Source: Panicum virgatum (Eukaryota > Streptophyta > Magnoliopsida > Poales > Poaceae). From it: a stretch of 64,000 nucleotides of DNA. This document shows, in pieces, positions 24,340 to 35,700 of this stretch. Numbering within the stretch: the stretch's first letter is position 1; each line of letters begins with the position of its first letter. The notes under the pieces are model-generated. The model worked only from the letters and a program-made list of their open reading frames with translations. It was not told the DNA's origin and did no database searches. The translations under genes were made by a program, and so were the position numbers. Location of the stretch: the NCBI RefSeq assembly GCF_016808335.1, contig NC_053148.1, positions 2,547,001-2,611,000 of the forward strand, read 5' to 3'.

Positions 24340-27311
24340 CTAATCATTTGCAAAAATGAGCTCCGGGCTTCCACAAGCCATCCTCCTGCAATTGATCTCA
24401 TCCTTGATCCCTTGGACTACCTCTGTCGGTGTCATAGTTCTCTGCTCGAAGACACGCCTGTTCCTCGCCTTCCAAATATTCCATGCCCCATAGATCATCA
24501 AAGCTGCCTTCAGACGTCTTGCTTTCTTTGGTAGCTGAGCTAGTTCCCTTTCCCACCAATCGCCCACTTCAATTCCCTGTGTTGTTACCTGAATAATATG
24601 ATGTGTCCAACTCTGTAATCTTGCCCAGACCTGCTGAGCGAACGAACAATGCAGAATGAGGTGTGCCGCTGTTTCTTGTTCCACATTACACATGGTGCAG
24701 ACTGAAGTGCACGGCCAATGTCTAGCCAGTAGCTTATCAGCTGTCAAAATCTTGCACTGCACCAGCAGCCAAGCGAAAAACTTATGCTTTCCTTCAGCTT
24801 CAGCCTTCCAGATGTTGTCACTCCTGAATGTGCTGAACGATCCCTGAAATTGCAGGTTGTAGGCTGACTTCGCGCTATAAACTCCCTCTGTTGTCCATCT
24901 CCAAATGATCATATCTTGCTCTTCTGTGAGTTGTACTTCTTGTAATGCATCCCAAAGTTCCACAAAGCTAGCCATTTCATCAACCGTTTGCATTCTCCAT
25001 AAGCCTCTCGTCCAGCTCTGATTATGTAGCTCTTCCTTTAACTTTCTGTTTTTCCTCCATGCCCACTTGTAAAGTTCTGGGTAACGGTCCATAGGCGCCT
25101 GCCCATTCAGCCAAGAAGATTGCCAGAAAGTTGCAGTTTCTCCATTCCCCACTTTAACGACTGTGCTTGATCTGAATAATTGCTTGTCGATTGCATCAAC
25201 TGGCGGTTCAGAGCCCACCCATGGACGATCAGGTTCTGTCCATTGATACCATAGCCACCTCAACCTCAAAGCCCTACTGAACAAGTCGAGGTCAAGAACC
25301 CCCAGGCCTCCAAATTTTTTGGGACGCATGGTTTTGCATCAATTAACCAAGCAGTGCGCCCCACTTGTTTCTGCTTCTCCTTTCCACAGGAAACTCCTCC
25401 TTAGCCTATCTATTTTCTTGATTACCCACTTTGGCAACTTGAAGACTGTCATGAAATATGTTGGCAAAGACGAAATCACTGAGGTAACTAGCTTTAGCCT
25501 CCCTGCTCGGTTCATGAGCTTTCCCTTCCAGATAGCTAATTTCCCACCCACTTCGTCAATCAACGGTTGGATGTCTACTCTTCTTATTGCCCTGACGTGA
25601 AGTGGCAAGCCTAAGTACTTGCAAGGAAAACTTTTTATTGGACAGCTGAAAGCCTCCATTATCTGTTCAAGCTGAATCCCATCACAGCGAATTGGATAAA
25701 CTGCGCTCTTCTCAGTGTTAGTTATCAACCCTGATGCAGCGCCAAAAGCTGTCAAAACTCTCTTTACCACCTGCACTTCTGCCCCGATTGGATTCAGAAA
25801 AATCGCTGCATCATCCGCAAACAGACTCGTTCTTATCTTGGCATTGCAGCTGCCGATGGGGGTGAGTAGCCCTTGCTCAGTTGCTTTGTCCAACATCCTC
25901 TGTAAAGGCTCCATTGCTAAGATGAACAGCATTGGTGATAGGGGATCCCCCTGTCGCAGCCCGGTCTTATGAGTGAACCACTTCCCTCTTATGCCATTGA
26001 GAAGCACTGTTGATGACGCCTTGCTCAGTAAACTTGTAACCCAAGCTCTCCACCGAACACCAAAGCCCAACTGTTGCAGCACCTCTTGCAGATAATCCCA
26101 CCTCACCGTATCAAAAGCTTTTGCTATATCTAGCTTTAGGAATAGTGTTGGCTTCCCACCCTTGTGCAGTACTCTGACCAGATTCTGTGTATATAAGAAG
26201 TTGTCATGGATACTCCTTTTTATGAAAGTGCTCTGTGCACGTGACACCATGGAATTTAAATCAGCCGATAGCCTAACTGCCAGAAGCTTGGAAATCAGTT
26301 TGGTTATACTGTGAGATAAACTGATGGGCCTGTAATCCCCCACAGAAGCTGCGTCATCTTTTTTCGGCAATAGAACAATGTGAGCATTGTTCAAAAGATT
26401 AAAGTACTGATCGTGCCTGTTGTAAAAGTAATTGATGGCTTGTAGCACATCCTCTTTGATCAGTCCCCAACTCGATTTATAGAAGGCCCCAATGAAACCA
26501 TCCGGTCCTGGTGCCTTTTCAGCAGCTATTTCTTGTACAACAGTCTTTACTTCCTCCTCCGAGAGCTCAACTTCCAAGTGTTGCAAGTCAAATCTTGGTA
26601 GCTGAAGCTGGTCCCAATCTAAAGTGACCTCCCGATTGTATTGCATACCAATGCGGCTAGTAAAGTGTTGGTACACATAGTTGGCCTTTTCTTCATGAGT
26701 GTGCATGAGTCCATCCGCAGTTTGCAATTGCCTTAAGAAGTTTTTCCGCCTTCTACCATTGGCCTGCAGGAAGAAAAGCTTGCTGTTTGCTTCATTTGCC
26801 TTGATATTTATCAACCTTGATTGCTGCCTAGCCCTGAGCTTCTCTACAGCTATCAACCCCAGATACCTTGCCTTCAAGTCCCTTCTCAACAAACTTTCTG
26901 CAGAGCTCAATTGCCTGTGCTCTTGCACAACATCTAGGATGGCGATAAGCTGTCGGGCTGCACAGATCAAAAGTTTGTTATTGCCAATTGTGCGCTTTGC
27001 CCACTGCTTTAAAGCTTTTGCAGTTCTAGAGAGTTTGATGTGGAGCCTTAAGAAAGGGTTGAAAATGTTCACAGGTTGCCCCCAAGCATGTTGAACAACC
27101 TCAAGATAGCCTGGCAGCTTTGGCCAAAACGATTCAAACCTAAAACCTCTGAACATAGTTACTTCCGTGGCATGCTCAAAAAAAAAAAGTTACTTCCGTG
27201 GCACCAACCAGCAATAAAGGGCTATGATCTGACACTGCTGAAGACAGAGTGTGGTGTACAGGGATGTGAAAGGAGGCTGGCAACATCAATTCCCACTCTA
27301 CTGAACAGAAG
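24340..27311 (-). pseudogene. LINE ORF2 remnant: endonuclease end, reverse transcriptase, zf-RVT
   Basis: Reading on the minus strand, a SDHSPLLL motif (about 27209-27232) marks the end of the apurinic-type endonuclease. The reverse transcriptase follows, with EKAPGPDGF, DIAKAFD, GLRQGDPLSP and the catalytic FADD (25810-25821). The last part (24340-25330) has the zf-RVT pattern, including W-x-C and CxxC/H residues. Two lesions are visible. A 31-bp event at 27157-27203 (15-bp insert plus 16-bp duplication) throws the endonuclease frame out. A single TGA at 25339-25341 separates the transcriptase from the zf-RVT part; the frame is the same on both sides. The element is therefore dead, though unusually intact over nearly 3 kb. 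Confidence 0.9.
27173..27187. mobile_element. 15-bp A-tail retroposon stub inside the LINE
   Basis: The 16-mer AGTTACTTCCGTGGCA occurs at 27157-27172 and again at 27188-27203. Between the copies lies TGCTC followed by ten A. This is the layout of a retroposon insertion truncated almost to its poly(A) tail, with a 16-bp target duplication. Removing the insert and one repeat rejoins the LINE frame. Confidence 0.7.
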
Positions 27312-27635
27312 ATGCCCCAAAATTACACAGAGGAAATTAAAAACATACAAGCATCCTCTGGTTCAAGTTACAGAATTAAGCCCCATAACTATACAGAGAA
27401 AATCAAAACGTACAAGCATTTGCAAGAGGAAAGAAAAACACGTATAATAATCAGAAGTAAGGCTCTAGGATGACAACCGAGGACGAGCATGAGTAGAAAG
27501 AGGTAGATGACGACGTTGTATGAGCACGCCACTCTGCGTGATCTCGTAGCGGAGCAACCGCTGCTGGAAAGTGTGGTGTACAGGGATGTGAAAATTGCAC
27601 ACAGGAGTGAATCAAATTCGGGTAGACATTTGGCG
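27312..27635. repeat. repeat copy B, part 2
   Basis: Resumes the match to copy A at CCCCAAAATTACACAG (about 17426) and runs to ATTTGGCG, the first copy of the hAT target duplication. One deletion relative to copy A is seen near 27520. Confidence 0.88.
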
Positions 27636-27820
27636 CATAGTCACAAAGTTCCTGGGTCGACCGGGTCGAGGAACGGGGTCGAGGGTCGAGGGACGTCACT
27701 TTATAAAATTATGGTACGAAGGTGGTATACCTCTATGAAATGATAAATTATTATGTGGAACACGATTCTGATTCATCCGGGTCGATATTTTCGGGTCGAT
27801 GCGTCTTTAAAAAGACAAAA

Positions 27821-27909
<89 letters not shown>

Positions 27910-28199
27910 CTACTAATGAATAAATTAATCTGCACAAGCATATAAGAAAAATACAAAATACTACATTTAGATCATACTACACGTACTCAGCTTATTATCT
28001 AATAAAAACCACCTCAATCCGCTATCAATAACCTTCTTATCCCAATTAAATCTGCTAGTAATGGGGCTGCGACCCCTCTCAAACCGGGACGCGATTCAAC
28101 CTTGAATGGGACACTGACCCTCTTCGACCCCGACCCTCGAATCGGAACGGCGTTCCCGGGTCGTGGGACGAGGCATCGACCCCGAATTCTGTGACTATG
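27636..28199. mobile_element. non-autonomous hAT element carrying a long TA/GT microsatellite
   Basis: A 564 bp element has perfect 10-bp terminal inverted repeats CATAGTCACA/TGTGACTATG. The 8-bp target duplication ATTTGGCG flanks it (27628-27635 and 28200-28207). The homologous site in copy A (about 17766) has a single ATTTGGGG and no insert, so this is a true insertion. The subterminal regions are rich in GGGTCGA/CGACCC. It has no coding capacity. Transposase must come from elsewhere. Confidence 0.93.
27823..27909. repeat. (TA)n(GT)n microsatellite
   Basis: About 32 TA units run straight into about 10 GT units inside the hAT element above. Length is likely to vary between individuals, and assembly slippage is possible. 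Confidence 0.97.
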
Positions 28200-28430
28200 A
28201 TTTGGCGAGGGAGATGATGAACTCTGGCACCCAAGAGCAGAGTTATATTTTTTTCAGCAACCCAAGAACAGTGCACCGCAACCTGTTTGGACCCCTGATA
28301 TGAGCGCACCGCTGCCTCCTTGGGTACCGCTGCCAATGTGAAAATGACCTGGGCGATCTTGACCGTGAGATGAGGCTAAGAAGCGATATGAGCGGTTCAT
28401 AGTGAGGATGGAAGATTTCTATGGGTTAGG
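28200..28430. repeat. repeat copy B, part 3
   Basis: Continues the match to copy A from AGGGAGATGATGAAC (copy A about 17776) to the shared GGGTTAGGG near 28430, with a small deletion relative to copy A around 28270-28300. Beyond this point the two copies diverge. Confidence 0.85.
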
Positions 28431-28944
28431 GCTCGTTCCTTTCGGCCTGAAACGACCCAGAACATGGCGCATTCCACTTGGAACGATATGATGGTTCGAA
28501 GTCAGGTACTCAGGTTAGACTGGGAATAGGCATTCGTTTCGGCCTGGCCAGAGAGAGAAGCCGGCCTGGTTTGGCACTTCCCTCCTTTCCACGGCCCGGA
28601 TAGCATCCATGCCTCCTACCCTCCACTCCAATCCGGCTCCACACGAGAGGGAGGCGATGACACGGCTAGCGACACGAGCGGCGGCGTGGTGGCGGTGCAG
28701 CGCAAGGTGAATGACGGCGCTACACGCTCTCCGCCGCCTTCTCGCCGGTAACGCATTGCCCTTGTCTTCCTTGCCCTCTTCGTTGCTCGACACTGGGTTC
28801 TTGCTAGGGTTCTCGCCGGTGATATGGTTCTTTCTTGTCTGGCTCGATCCGTTCCCAGCTGGATGCTCACATCTGACCACACGGCCACCATGCAGCGCCG
28901 GGGCATCTGTGCCTGCGCGCTGGGCGGGCGGCACCCTTCACATT
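28431..28944. other. GC-rich, gene-like but unsupported
   Basis: GC-rich stretch ending in CATTGGTTTGGC, where a hAT element has inserted. Frames run on both strands. A plus-strand frame from about 28711 runs into the hAT element. No domain is recognisable, and a captured or decayed exon is possible. Confidence 0.35.
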
Positions 28945-28952
28945 GGTTTGGC

Positions 28953-29705
28953 TAGGGATGAAAAAGGTCGGAAACAATCGGCGAAAGACTCCACCATTTT
29001 CACTTTCACATTTTTTCATCGGAAACGAAAGCGGTACGGTATTTGCGGAAATGAAAACGATGCCGGTATTCTATTAATTTCAAAAACGGAAATATACAGT
29101 CGAGAACACATCGATAACGGTTGAAACCCATCAAAACGATATTTAAAAAATGATAAACATATCAAATAATAGAGCATAACATTAACTATTAACTATATGA
29201 CTTGTCAAATCTCATATGCAAGTAGTAAAGATTCAATTAAGATATTAATCCAAATATCGAACCAATCCGTGATAACTGACACATAATAGCATGCACGATA
29301 GTATGGCACAAAGTTGTACACAACATAAGTGACATAGTCATACATGATCATTAACCAAATTCAAATAGAGACTTAAACATAGACTAGCATGCCATTAAGA
29401 ATAGTGCCAGCAGGCTGCCTATGCCTACAGCTGAACCTCCGCGAGCTATTGGACCGGGGAAAGCATGTGTTGGACTGGGCTTCAAATACGGTAATACCGG
29501 CGGTAAATTACCGGATAAATACGGTAATTTTCGAAAACAGTCAGTAGAGGTTGAAATCGCTCTCTCTTTTAGTTTCAGATAAAAATACCGTTTTCGTTTC
29601 CGTATTTTCGGTAGCCGTTTTCATTTTTATTTACACCAGAATCTCGATAAAATCTCGAAAACGGTTCCCCATAATCGAAAATTTTCATTTTCGTTTTCAA
29701 CCCTA
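28953..29705. mobile_element. non-autonomous hAT element, TAGGGNTGAAAA ends
   Basis: A 753 bp AT-rich element has ends TAGGGATGAAAA and the inverse of TTTTCAACCCTA (11 of 12 bases match). It is flanked by the exact 8-bp duplication GGTTTGGC (28945-28952 and 29706-29713). Many CGGAAA/GAAAACG motifs lie near both ends, a subterminal arrangement typical of hAT elements. It has no transposase frame. Confidence 0.93.
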
Positions 29706-29713
29706 GGTTTGGC

Positions 29714-32601
29714 GATGGGGAGGCTGCGCGCTTCAGATTGGTTTGGCAGGAGACTAGGAGTTATTATGGATGGTGGTGTGGGCTGTGCGCGAAGCTGGGC
29801 CCGGCTGGGTGGGTTAGGAGTCTTAGGTTAGCTTTTGAATTTAGTTTGAATGGCTTTATTCAAACAAAATTCCACGCAATTTCAAACATAAGAAAATATT
29901 CAAATAGGGTTTGAAACAAGTTAGATCCAATAAGATCCAAATAAAATCCAAATAATTCACCCTAACATTAGGGTCCTTATATTTATTTAAGTTTAAATTG
30001 CTAGGAATTTGAGGGAGATAGATATTATTCTTAAATTATTCTAGCTAATATCACAATCACAAAAAAAACCTTTAAAAATTCACATTTTTGGAGTTTATAA
30101 CATTCCGTAAAAATACGGGATGTTACACATGTCGTCGTAATTCCTGCTCTCGATTGAATCCATCACGTATCAACCAACAAGAAGACGACATAGACGGTTG
30201 TCCCAGATTGCAGCAACAACCTGTACAATCGGCGAGGCCCCGAGACCTGATCCATAGTCGTTCGGACTCGCCCATGTAGTGGTTCGACCACATCCTCCGC
30301 CAGGCGCGCATTTGCCCACGGGCCGAACAGCTTCAGCAGCGGCTCGCCTCAGCAAGCTCTTCCCCTGTCTCTGGTAGGGACGGGGAATTAGATGTGCGCG
30401 GTGGCGAGGTGGTCTTGACTTGATGAGTTTCCAGTGGGACTGCCCTGGCTCTGTGGCTACAATGTCAGTGGCATAATGGGATTGTCGGCTCGGGAAATGG
30501 CCGACTACACAAGTACTCGATTGTGTGCATGTTGTGCGTCGGATCGGATATGATATAGCACACAATGACTCGAGGATTATACTAGTTCGGGCCTTGAATG
30601 CCCTACATCCAGTTTGGGATGGGGGTGTCTGTATTGCTCGAGCCCAAGTGCTCAAATGAGTTGGGGAGTTACAAGCGATTCAAGTGTGGAATGAACCGGT
30701 GTTCTTGTGTGTGTTGTTTTCTGAGAAGAAGTCCCCTTGCCTACGCAGAGGGGACTAATGCGTTGCCCTTGCTCTTTACCGTGTGCGTAGGCAAGGCGTA
30801 GGCAAGGGGACTCCAAAAAAAAAAAGAGGCCCCTTGCTTTTTAAAGGGGAGACTAACGTGTTGCCAAAGAAATGGTAGGCAGTCTTTATCGGCCGGGGCT
30901 TCTCAGTCGGGGGCGTTGTTCTTGTCAAAAGGCCCCTTACTTTTATAGATGTTTCTAGACAAAAGGCTTTATACACAAATGATATTTCCATTACTACATA
31001 AAATGCGATATTCTACATTTTTGAGTGTGGTTATACGAGAAAACTAATTTTCTATGCGTTTATTAGGGGAACTACAATGTGATCGGTTATTAAATATCTA
31101 TATATAGAAGCCAACTGATCAATGACTTGCTCATGGCTGAAGTCTCGGAGTATATATTGAGATACACATGTAAAGAGAGAACGGAGTTAGAAAGATAAAA
31201 AAAAAAGTTTTATGAATTCTCTCAACTTCCAAAGTAACTTGACAAATCATGGTGTAGCTATCCTGTTCCTTGAACAAAGACATCTGTATTTCTGTTTCAT
31301 ATGACAGAAATAGGGCTGGCCTTATGTCAAAAAAAAAACTAAAAGGAAATGACTCCATTATTATTAGATTTATTTGGTTCTAACTTTCTAAAAGCATTTC
31401 CTCTAGATGACAGATTAGGAGAATAAAATATATAGTTTCTACAAACCCCTAAAAGAGAGATGTAGTAGCTAATATAAGCAAATATGATGTTCGAACACAA
31501 TTTTAAAATAGAAATCTCCTGCCTTTACAGTTTTTTAGGAACCACTTAAGGTTTTCCGCTTACAAAGAGCACGCTAGTGATTCAAGCCTAACGATGAACA
31601 CATAGCCAATTAAATGAGGAATTGAGGACATAGCCTCACAGAGCCAAAACATCCAACTAACAATCGAGTTAGTAATACACAGTACTGCATTACATGGATA
31701 CATGCAAGGAAAGACACATTCAAATAGTAAGGACAGTGCGTACCGCAGCATATAGTTCACATTTGAGGTTGTGGGCATCTTCATCAGTTATCTTAATAGA
31801 TATGTTCAGCTGAAATGAGATATTAGATAAGTGGATATAATCGACTAGTAAATATAAGACAATTCCAAAAATAATATGTTGAGCCCACCCCAGTTTCACT
31901 AAATTCTATATTAACACTTTCAGCGGAGACATTTCTAGCATATATTGACAATACAACTTCAGTACTGTTGTTATAGAACAAGTGAACAGGAGATGGAAGC
32001 TTTAGGGGGGGCAGAAGAGACATTTCACGCCTTCTATCCGCTCTGGCGCAGCAACGTTCATGAATTTGACAGAAAAATGTCATTCCAGTGGCGAATATAT
32101 AATATTGATTCATCGGGAGGAGTAATCTGTTTTCTAAATATAGGACGATTCATCAGGATTTCTTAAAATTTATGCATTCCTTGCACCCTTGCACGTCCAC
32201 GGATCACACTCCTCGACCTTCTACGAGTTGCTGGGTGCAATAATTACCAATCTTCGTTTGAAATAATTAAAACTTTGATTTCACTATTTAAAATTTGACT
32301 GTGAATCTTTTATATGGATATATGCATGTATAGGTAGAAGTGTATTACATGGGTACAATACATCTTGTCATAAATCTAATGATGCTTATTTCCCTTTACG
32401 TAGTTTTCTAGTTAAAGAAATATTGTTGGTCAAGGTGTAAATAGGAAAGTTAAACTTGTTTTATTTTGAAATGGATGTTGTACATCGTTAGTTTCGTGCC
32501 AACCTTTTATGAAAGGATAACCCTTTTATGTAGTAACGAGTGATATATCTTATGTCTAATTTTATTATAGTTTTTTCTATTTAATTAAGTTGTTGCATTT
32601 C
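29714..32601. other. intergenic, eroded repeats, no gene supported
   Basis: About 29950-30127 ends in GGGATGTTACA, which in reverse (TGTAACATCCC) looks like the start of a gypsy-type LTR. No partner or duplication was found. At 30720-30870 the motif GAGGGGACTAATGCGTTGCC recurs with changes, and GCAAGGGG...CCCCTTGC forms a short hairpin around an A11 run. The rest is AT-rich and unassigned. Confidence 0.35.
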
Positions 32602-32745
32602 TGTAGATAGGTATGATTAGGGTAAACACCACACACCCAATGAGGGGAGGTGACCTCTTGTATATATAGGCCATATAGGCTTGGAGTACAAGTAAAGTCA
32701 GTTATAAGACTTATACAAGTCAAATACAACTATATACATCTAATA
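32602..32745 (-). repeat. 3' LTR of the copia element
   Basis: 144 bp. On the element's own strand it starts TATTAGATG and ends TATCTACA. It differs from the other LTR at about a dozen positions. Confidence 0.92.
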
Positions 32746-35700
32746 CCCGCCCCATCAGTCGCAGGGGGAGCCTGTCGGACACCAAGACTGGACTTAAACT
32801 CATTGAACAATTGTACAGGAAGACCCTTTGTCATGATGTCAGCAAACTGATGCGAAGAAGGTACATGAAGAACCCGGACTTCTCCCAAAGCAACCTTCTC
32901 ACGCACAAAGTGGATGTCAATCTCAATATGCTTTATCCATCGATGATGAACTGGATTGGCAGTCATATAAACTGCACTGACATTGTCACAATAGACGACC
33001 GTAGCCTTTGAGAGAGGAATGTGAAGCTCCTGAAGCAACGGACGTATCCAGTAACATTCGGCAACAACATGTGCAATTGCCCGGTATTCAGCCTTAGCAC
33101 TGGAGCGAGAGACAGTAGTCTGCCGTTTCGAGGACCAGGAGACTAGAGTGTCACCAAGATATACACAGTAGCCAGAAGTGGAACGTCGAGAGTCAGGACA
33201 GCCAGCCCAGTATGCATCAGAGTAGGCTGTGAGGGAGTCAACAGCCCCAACACCAATATGGAGACCAGAAGACAGGGTACCTTTGACATAGCGCATGATG
33301 CCCTTGACAAGAGCAAGATGTGGCTCCTGAGGATCATGCATAAACAAACAGACTTGTTGAACAGCATAGGCAAGATCAGGCCAAGTGAGTGTCAGATTCT
33401 GAAGAGCACCAGCTATACTCCTGTACTATACTCTTGTATTCAGAGGGATCAGCAACAGGGGGTCCATCTGATGCTGAAAGCTTGGACTTACAGTCAACTG
33501 GGGTCGTGGTGGAATGGAAATCACTCATACCATAATGTTGTAAGAGGTACAAAGCATATTGTCGCCGTGACAAGAATAGACCATCAGAAGACCGAGTAAC
33601 TGAAATCCCCAGAAAGTGATGAAGAGCACCAAGATCAGTCATAGCAAACTCGGTATTAAGTCGACCAATAATAGAGTGAAGTAGGGCATTTGAAGAAGCT
33701 ATGAGTACTATGTCATCCACATATAGCAAGGAGTGAAGATAGGCCATCTGAGAGCCATCCTTGTAGAACAACAAGGAAGTGTAGGATACTGAAGGAACAA
33801 AGCCCAACTGTCGAATATATGTGGCGAAACGCTGGTACCAAGCAAGAGGAGCCTGTTTCAGATCATACAGTGACTTCTACAACAGACATACATGATCAGG
33901 ATGTGCAGGGTCAATAAAACTAGGAGGCTGCTGGCAGTATACTATCTCATCGAGATGTCCATGAAGAAAGGCATTTTTCACATCAAGCTGATGGATCCGC
34001 CAATGACGAGAGGATGCAATACTGGGAACCATCCTGATAGTTGCAAGCCTTACCACAGGACTGAAAGTCTCGTCATAATCAACTCCATATTACTGTGAAA
34101 AACCTCGGACAACCTAGCAGACCTTATGGCGAGCAAGAGAACCATCAGAATGATATTTATGCTTAAAGATCCACTTGCCTGTAACCACATTGGCCCCTGA
34201 TGGGAGAGGAACAAGATGCCAGGTTCCATTATCCATGAGTGCTTGATATTCATCCGCCATAGTAGCCCGCCAATTGGAATCAGCAAGCGCACTCCGATAA
34301 TTGGATGGAATTGGAGAAGCAACAAGATGTGCAGTGGACAAATTCTTATAGCTCTTAGGCTGAATGGTACCTATCTGAAAGTGAGTCAGACGCCGCAAAG
34401 CAGGAGGCAGCGAAGAACTGCGCAGAGCTGGCTACGGAACCACACTGAATGAACCGGCTGATGGCTGCCGCACAGGAACAGGTCCATGTATGGGGCGCCT
34501 CACTGGAGGTGGAGACGGCAGGCGACAAGGTGGATCAGCAGCCTGAGCAGGCAGCTTTTGTCGTCGAACGTAGGCCTGACCGAGTCGGCCAGACGGAACA
34601 GAAGGCTGCTAGTGAGGCCAACGAGTGTAGGCCAACGAGTCGGCCAGACGGAACAGAAGGCAGCAGGCGACCCACACGGTCGCGAGGAGTTTGGTGGGGG
34701 TACTGAACCGCTCCCACCAGTACCGGAGTGGCTCGGAGAAGAGGCCGATGGGGTACAGAGCCGCACCCACCAGCACTAGCGGCGCCAAATGTCGATGAAG
34801 AAGGTGGTTGCTCAACATCCAAAGATGGAGCGACCATCGCCCGAACCGCTGCATTGTTAGTAGAGCAAGGCACAAATATATCCAAATCGTTGTCTTGTAG
34901 AAAGTCAAAAGAAGAAGACGGGACAGGATCACCACGAGCAAACAGAAATAGAAACTCATCAAACACAACATGGCGAGAGGTGATAATGCGATGAGTCGAG
35001 AGGTCAAGACAACGATAGCCTTTATGTGCCGAAGGAAAGACCAAAAACACATAAGCAGCAGACCTGGAGGCTAACTTATGAGGCGAGCTCGCCTGGAGGT
35101 TAGGGTAACAGAGGCACCCAAAACCTTCAAGTGATCATAGGTGGGAGGGCTGCCATGAAGAAGCACGTACGGAATCTCACCGGAGATGGAGGTGGATGGG
35201 CGCCTGTTCAGAAGATAGGTCGCTACAGATAATGCCTCAGTCCAGTACTATGGAGGCATGGAGGCATGCATCAGTATGGTATGCACAGAATTATTTATAG
35301 TACGAAGGATACGCTCAGCTTTGCCATTTTGAGGATACGTATAAGGGCAAGAATGGCGAAAAATAATGCCACCAGATGCTAGAAAGGTAGTGGTAGGAGT
35401 ATTAATGAATTCTTTACCATTATCAGTCTGGAAACATTTTATCAGCAAGCTGAACTGGGTCTGTGCATAGGAAATAAACTGGACAATATGCTCATAAACA
35501 TCAGACTTATGATGAAGAGGGAAGGTCCAACAATAATGAGTAAAATCATCCAGAATGACTAAATAATATATGTAACCCGAAAACACTAGGAACAGGAGAT
35601 GTCCAAACATCACAATGCACTAACTCAAAAGGTGCACATGTCCGAGAGGTAGAGGTACTAAAAGGAGACGCGTGTGTTTGCCTAGCTGACAGGCATGACA

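Larger units (their letters stand above)
24236..27311 (-). mobile_element. 5'-truncated LINE (non-LTR retrotransposon)
   Basis: The minus strand carries the end of a LINE ORF2: the last part of the endonuclease, the reverse transcriptase and a C-terminal zf-RVT region. The start (27311) coincides with the junction to repeat copy B, so the element is 5'-truncated within the endonuclease. The 3' end is uncertain: either near 24236 or, if the whole block is one insertion, at the T run at 22123. The direct repeats ATGCCCCCAAAAA (22110-22122) and ATGCCCCAAAA (27312-27322) favour one insertion event for the outer element. Confidence 0.85.

Noticed and set aside
25330..25345. Frameshift between the two halves of the LINE ORF2
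   Set aside because: Both halves are in the same phase. Only a TGA codon separates them, so it is a nonsense change and not a frameshift.
29950..30127. A gypsy LTR ending in GGGATGTTACA
   Set aside because: The end motif is suggestive, but no opposite end, duplication or internal region was found. It is kept only as a remark.
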